A stretch of 64,000 nt of DNA, from assembly GCA_030595125.1 (NCBI GenBank), contig JAUVDV010000015.1:1-64000 (forward strand). The letters are read 5' to 3'. Position numbers and translations under genes: made by a program. The notes below the pieces were generated by a model, which worked only from the letters and a program-made list of their open reading frames with translations, did not search any database and was not told the origin of the DNA. Of this stretch, positions 62,592 to 64,000 are shown piece by piece (position 1 is the first letter of the stretch; every line of letters starts with the position of its first letter). The DNA comes from Deltaproteobacteria bacterium. GTDB taxonomy: Bacteria; Myxococcota_A; Polyangia; JAAYKL01.

Positions 62592-63367
62592 CACAGCCCA
62601 CCTCCATCTATGTCAGAGGGATATAGAAAGCCGTCCACAACCGCCTCGATGTTGCTATAGTTCCGTTTCTCGCCGCAGACGAAAACTGTTGGGGTTCCCC
62701 CGACACCCTGCGCCAGCGCCTGTCCCTTGTCCCACTCCAGGAAGGCCTGGGTCTGCTCGTCCAGACGGTCCTCCTCGAGTTGCACCATGTCCAGGTTGAG
62801 GACGTTGTCGCAGAAAGCCAGGGCCTCTTCGCTGCTGTAGTACACGGACGGGTCGTTGTCGTTGATGCCGGCGTACAAGTAGTCGTGGAGCGCCCAGAAG
62901 TTCTCCATCCCCTGTTGTCCGGCGGCGACCGTGATGGCGTGGAGTTCCCATGCGGGCTCGTTGTTGAACGGGTAGTGATGATAATAAAAGCGTACGTGCG
63001 CCGTGAAGTCGTCCCGGTCGTTCCAGATCTGATCGGCCAGTTTGGAAAAATACGCACAGTGAGTGCACTTGAAGTAGGTGATATTGACCACCTCGAGCCA
63101 TACGTCTTCTTCCCCGCCGTAGTAAGGGCTGTGGGCGTTGTTGAAGAGGTCCGGTGTTCCCTCCGGACAGTATTTTCCCGGCCCGGTGTCGTCGGTATCA
63201 ACGTCCCCGTCAGAATCGGTGTCCCCGTCTGAATCGGTGTCGGAATCGGTGTCGGTGTCGGTGTCGGAATCGGTAGTCCCATCACCGGGAACGGTCGACA
63301 AGTTTTGGGAACACCCGGCGACGGCCAGCAATACCAGACCCGGTAGAAGATATTTGATGCCGATCAT
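62591..63367 (-). CDS. SD-stalk lipoprotein with DsbA-like thioredoxin domain
   Basis: 258 aa. Signal MIGIKYLLPGLVLLAVAGC, a Ser-Asp/Thr-Asp stalk (about 32-58), then a DsbA-type domain: VVNITYFKCTHCAYFSK with active-site CTHC near residue 100, a helical insert, and cis-Pro loop GGTPTVFVCGE. The CxxC is intact, so it should be a thiol oxidoreductase tethered away from the membrane by the stalk. The C-terminal codons DGGGL are also the ribosome-site leader of the next gene. Confidence 0.83.
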   Translation of the reverse strand: MIGIKYLLPGLVLLAVAGCSQNLSTVPGDGTTDSDTDTDTDSDTDSDGDTDSDGDVDTDDTGPGKYCPEGTPDLFNNAHSPYYGGEEDVWLEVVNITYFKCTHCAYFSKLADQIWNDRDDFTAHVRFYYHHYPFNNEPAWELHAITVAAGQQGMENFWALHDYLYAGINDNDPSVYYSSEEALAFCDNVLNLDMVQLEEDRLDEQTQAFLEWDKGQALAQGVGGTPTVFVCGEKRNYSNIEAVVDGFLYPSDIDGGGL

Positions 63368-63434
63368 CTTGCCCCACCTCCATCTACGGCGATGATCATA
63401 TCATCTTTGGAGGACTCAGTCTCGCGAGGGGGTT

Positions 63435-63881
63435 CTAGTAAAGATAGCCGTAGCAGATGCCACCGCCGGTGCCTGAATCCACACAGTCGGCTCCGGACGG
63501 GCAGTCAAGCGGATTGCCACAGGGAACCATGCAATAAAACGGGGGCTCGAAGTTAACCCCGTCCGAACTCTGTCCGTGACTACAGACCTCCTCGCCGACG
63601 GCCACATCGGTGCAGTATGCGACGTCCGCTGTCTCGAAGTTGCAACACTCGGGAGCACAGTAACCCTGCGTGTCATCTATGCTGGCGATAATGATGCACT
63701 CTGTGGAGGTTGGACAGTCGGCGGTGGTATCGCAGGGGCCGCCCCATTCGGTGATGCCTTCGAGCGCAGTGCACACGTCGGTGTCGGTCACCCCACTGTC
63801 GAAGCTGCCCGACCAGTCGTCCGAACACCCGACAGCGGCCAGCAACACCAAGCACAGTAGAATATATTTATTATCGATCAT
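63435..63881 (-). CDS. Small Cys-rich lipoprotein
   Basis: 148 aa. Signal MIDNKYILLCLVLLAAVGC, a very short Asp/Thr segment instead of a full stalk, and 15 cysteines in the mature part spaced as in small disulfide-rich modules (CDTTADCPTSTEC, CAPECC, CMVPCGNPLDCPSGADC). The DCPSGxxC pattern also occurs in the protein at 39154. No enzyme motif. It shares the GATGGAGGTGGG leader with neighbouring lipoproteins. Confidence 0.75.
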   Translation of the reverse strand: MIDNKYILLCLVLLAAVGCSDDWSGSFDSGVTDTDVCTALEGITEWGGPCDTTADCPTSTECIIIASIDDTQGYCAPECCNFETADVAYCTDVAVGEEVCSHGQSSDGVNFEPPFYCMVPCGNPLDCPSGADCVDSGTGGGICYGYLY

Positions 63882-64000
63882 TACAACCCACCTCCATTTA
63901 TTGGGACAATCATATCATCCAAACGACGGTCTTTCCATCAACCTCGCGTCGTGGTAACCCCCACCTCGTCAAAAGGGGCGATCATTCAACATGACGGAAG
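63882..64000. other. Right-edge intergenic sequence
   Basis: Leader of the last lipoprotein (GGAGGTGGG at about 63887-63895) and an unassigned stretch. An ATG at 63991 is too near the edge to judge. Confidence 0.5.

Overview
The window looks like a chromosomal contig from a GC-rich, diderm, deltaproteobacterial or Myxococcota-like bacterium. The evidence is indirect: a type IV pilus motor cluster (pilB, pilT, pilC, a PilS-like kinase), an Mla/MCE lipid transporter, an OmpA protein with thrombospondin type 3 repeats, a TonB-like protein, and many lipoproteins with acidic Ser-Asp/Thr-Asp stalks behind the lipobox. There is no rRNA, so placement stays an inference. Most of the sequence is dense, ordinary coding; tight ATGA overlaps mark many operons.

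Layout: 1-486 is a lipoprotein cut by the window edge. 865-3927 holds OmpA/TSP3 and TonB-like genes. 3934-12841 is a leftward run of pilB, pilT, pilC, PilS-like kinase, a PBP-activator-like lipoprotein and an ArsA-type ATPase. 12969-15594 is mlaE-mlaF-mlaD. guaA follows, then a rightward set (prenyl-phosphate transferase, SMR transporter, HEAT lipoprotein) and a small HUH transposase unit with palindromic ends. 20564-23226 holds a DUF362 ferredoxin-like protein and a fused pyrBI. 23439-35334 is a nearly gapless leftward block of nine genes behind a TetR regulator: LolA-like, DUF1302-like barrel, RND/MMPL exporter, patatin phospholipase, a membrane-HD fusion, a Sel1 lipoprotein, a tiny lipoprotein, a phospholipase D-like lipoprotein and a DUF4056 lipoprotein. 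I read it as an envelope-lipid system and as a leading candidate for an undescribed pathway.

35488-43541 has alanine dehydrogenase, a lipid-anchored cyclophilin, a cysteine-rich SD lipoprotein, a metallo-hydrolase lipoprotein, a barrel protein, and gatD-gatE. The gatDE pair, the archaeal type of Glu-tRNA(Gln) amidotransferase, sits divergently next to a tRNA-Gln(CUG) gene. 43777-46880 holds three SD-stalk lipoproteins, two of them recent tandem copies. A 147-bp transposase-less copy of the palindromic element lies at 47001-47147. 47204-58446 has a thioredoxin-like lipoprotein, L,D-transpeptidase, Rel (p)ppGpp enzyme, a Ycf46-like AAA ATPase, an alpha/beta hydrolase and an ABC-F ATPase.

58383-60102 is a repeat-rich patch: the end of the ABC-F gene is duplicated, a 31-bp motif occurs four times, and a small XRE regulator lies beside an array with a 21-bp period that also reads as protein heptads. 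From 60104 to 63881 lie four more lipoproteins (seven-repeat FG-GAP propeller, a second propeller-like protein, a DsbA-like protein, a small Cys-rich protein). Several share one 5-prime module of ribosome binding site, signal peptide and first mature residues.
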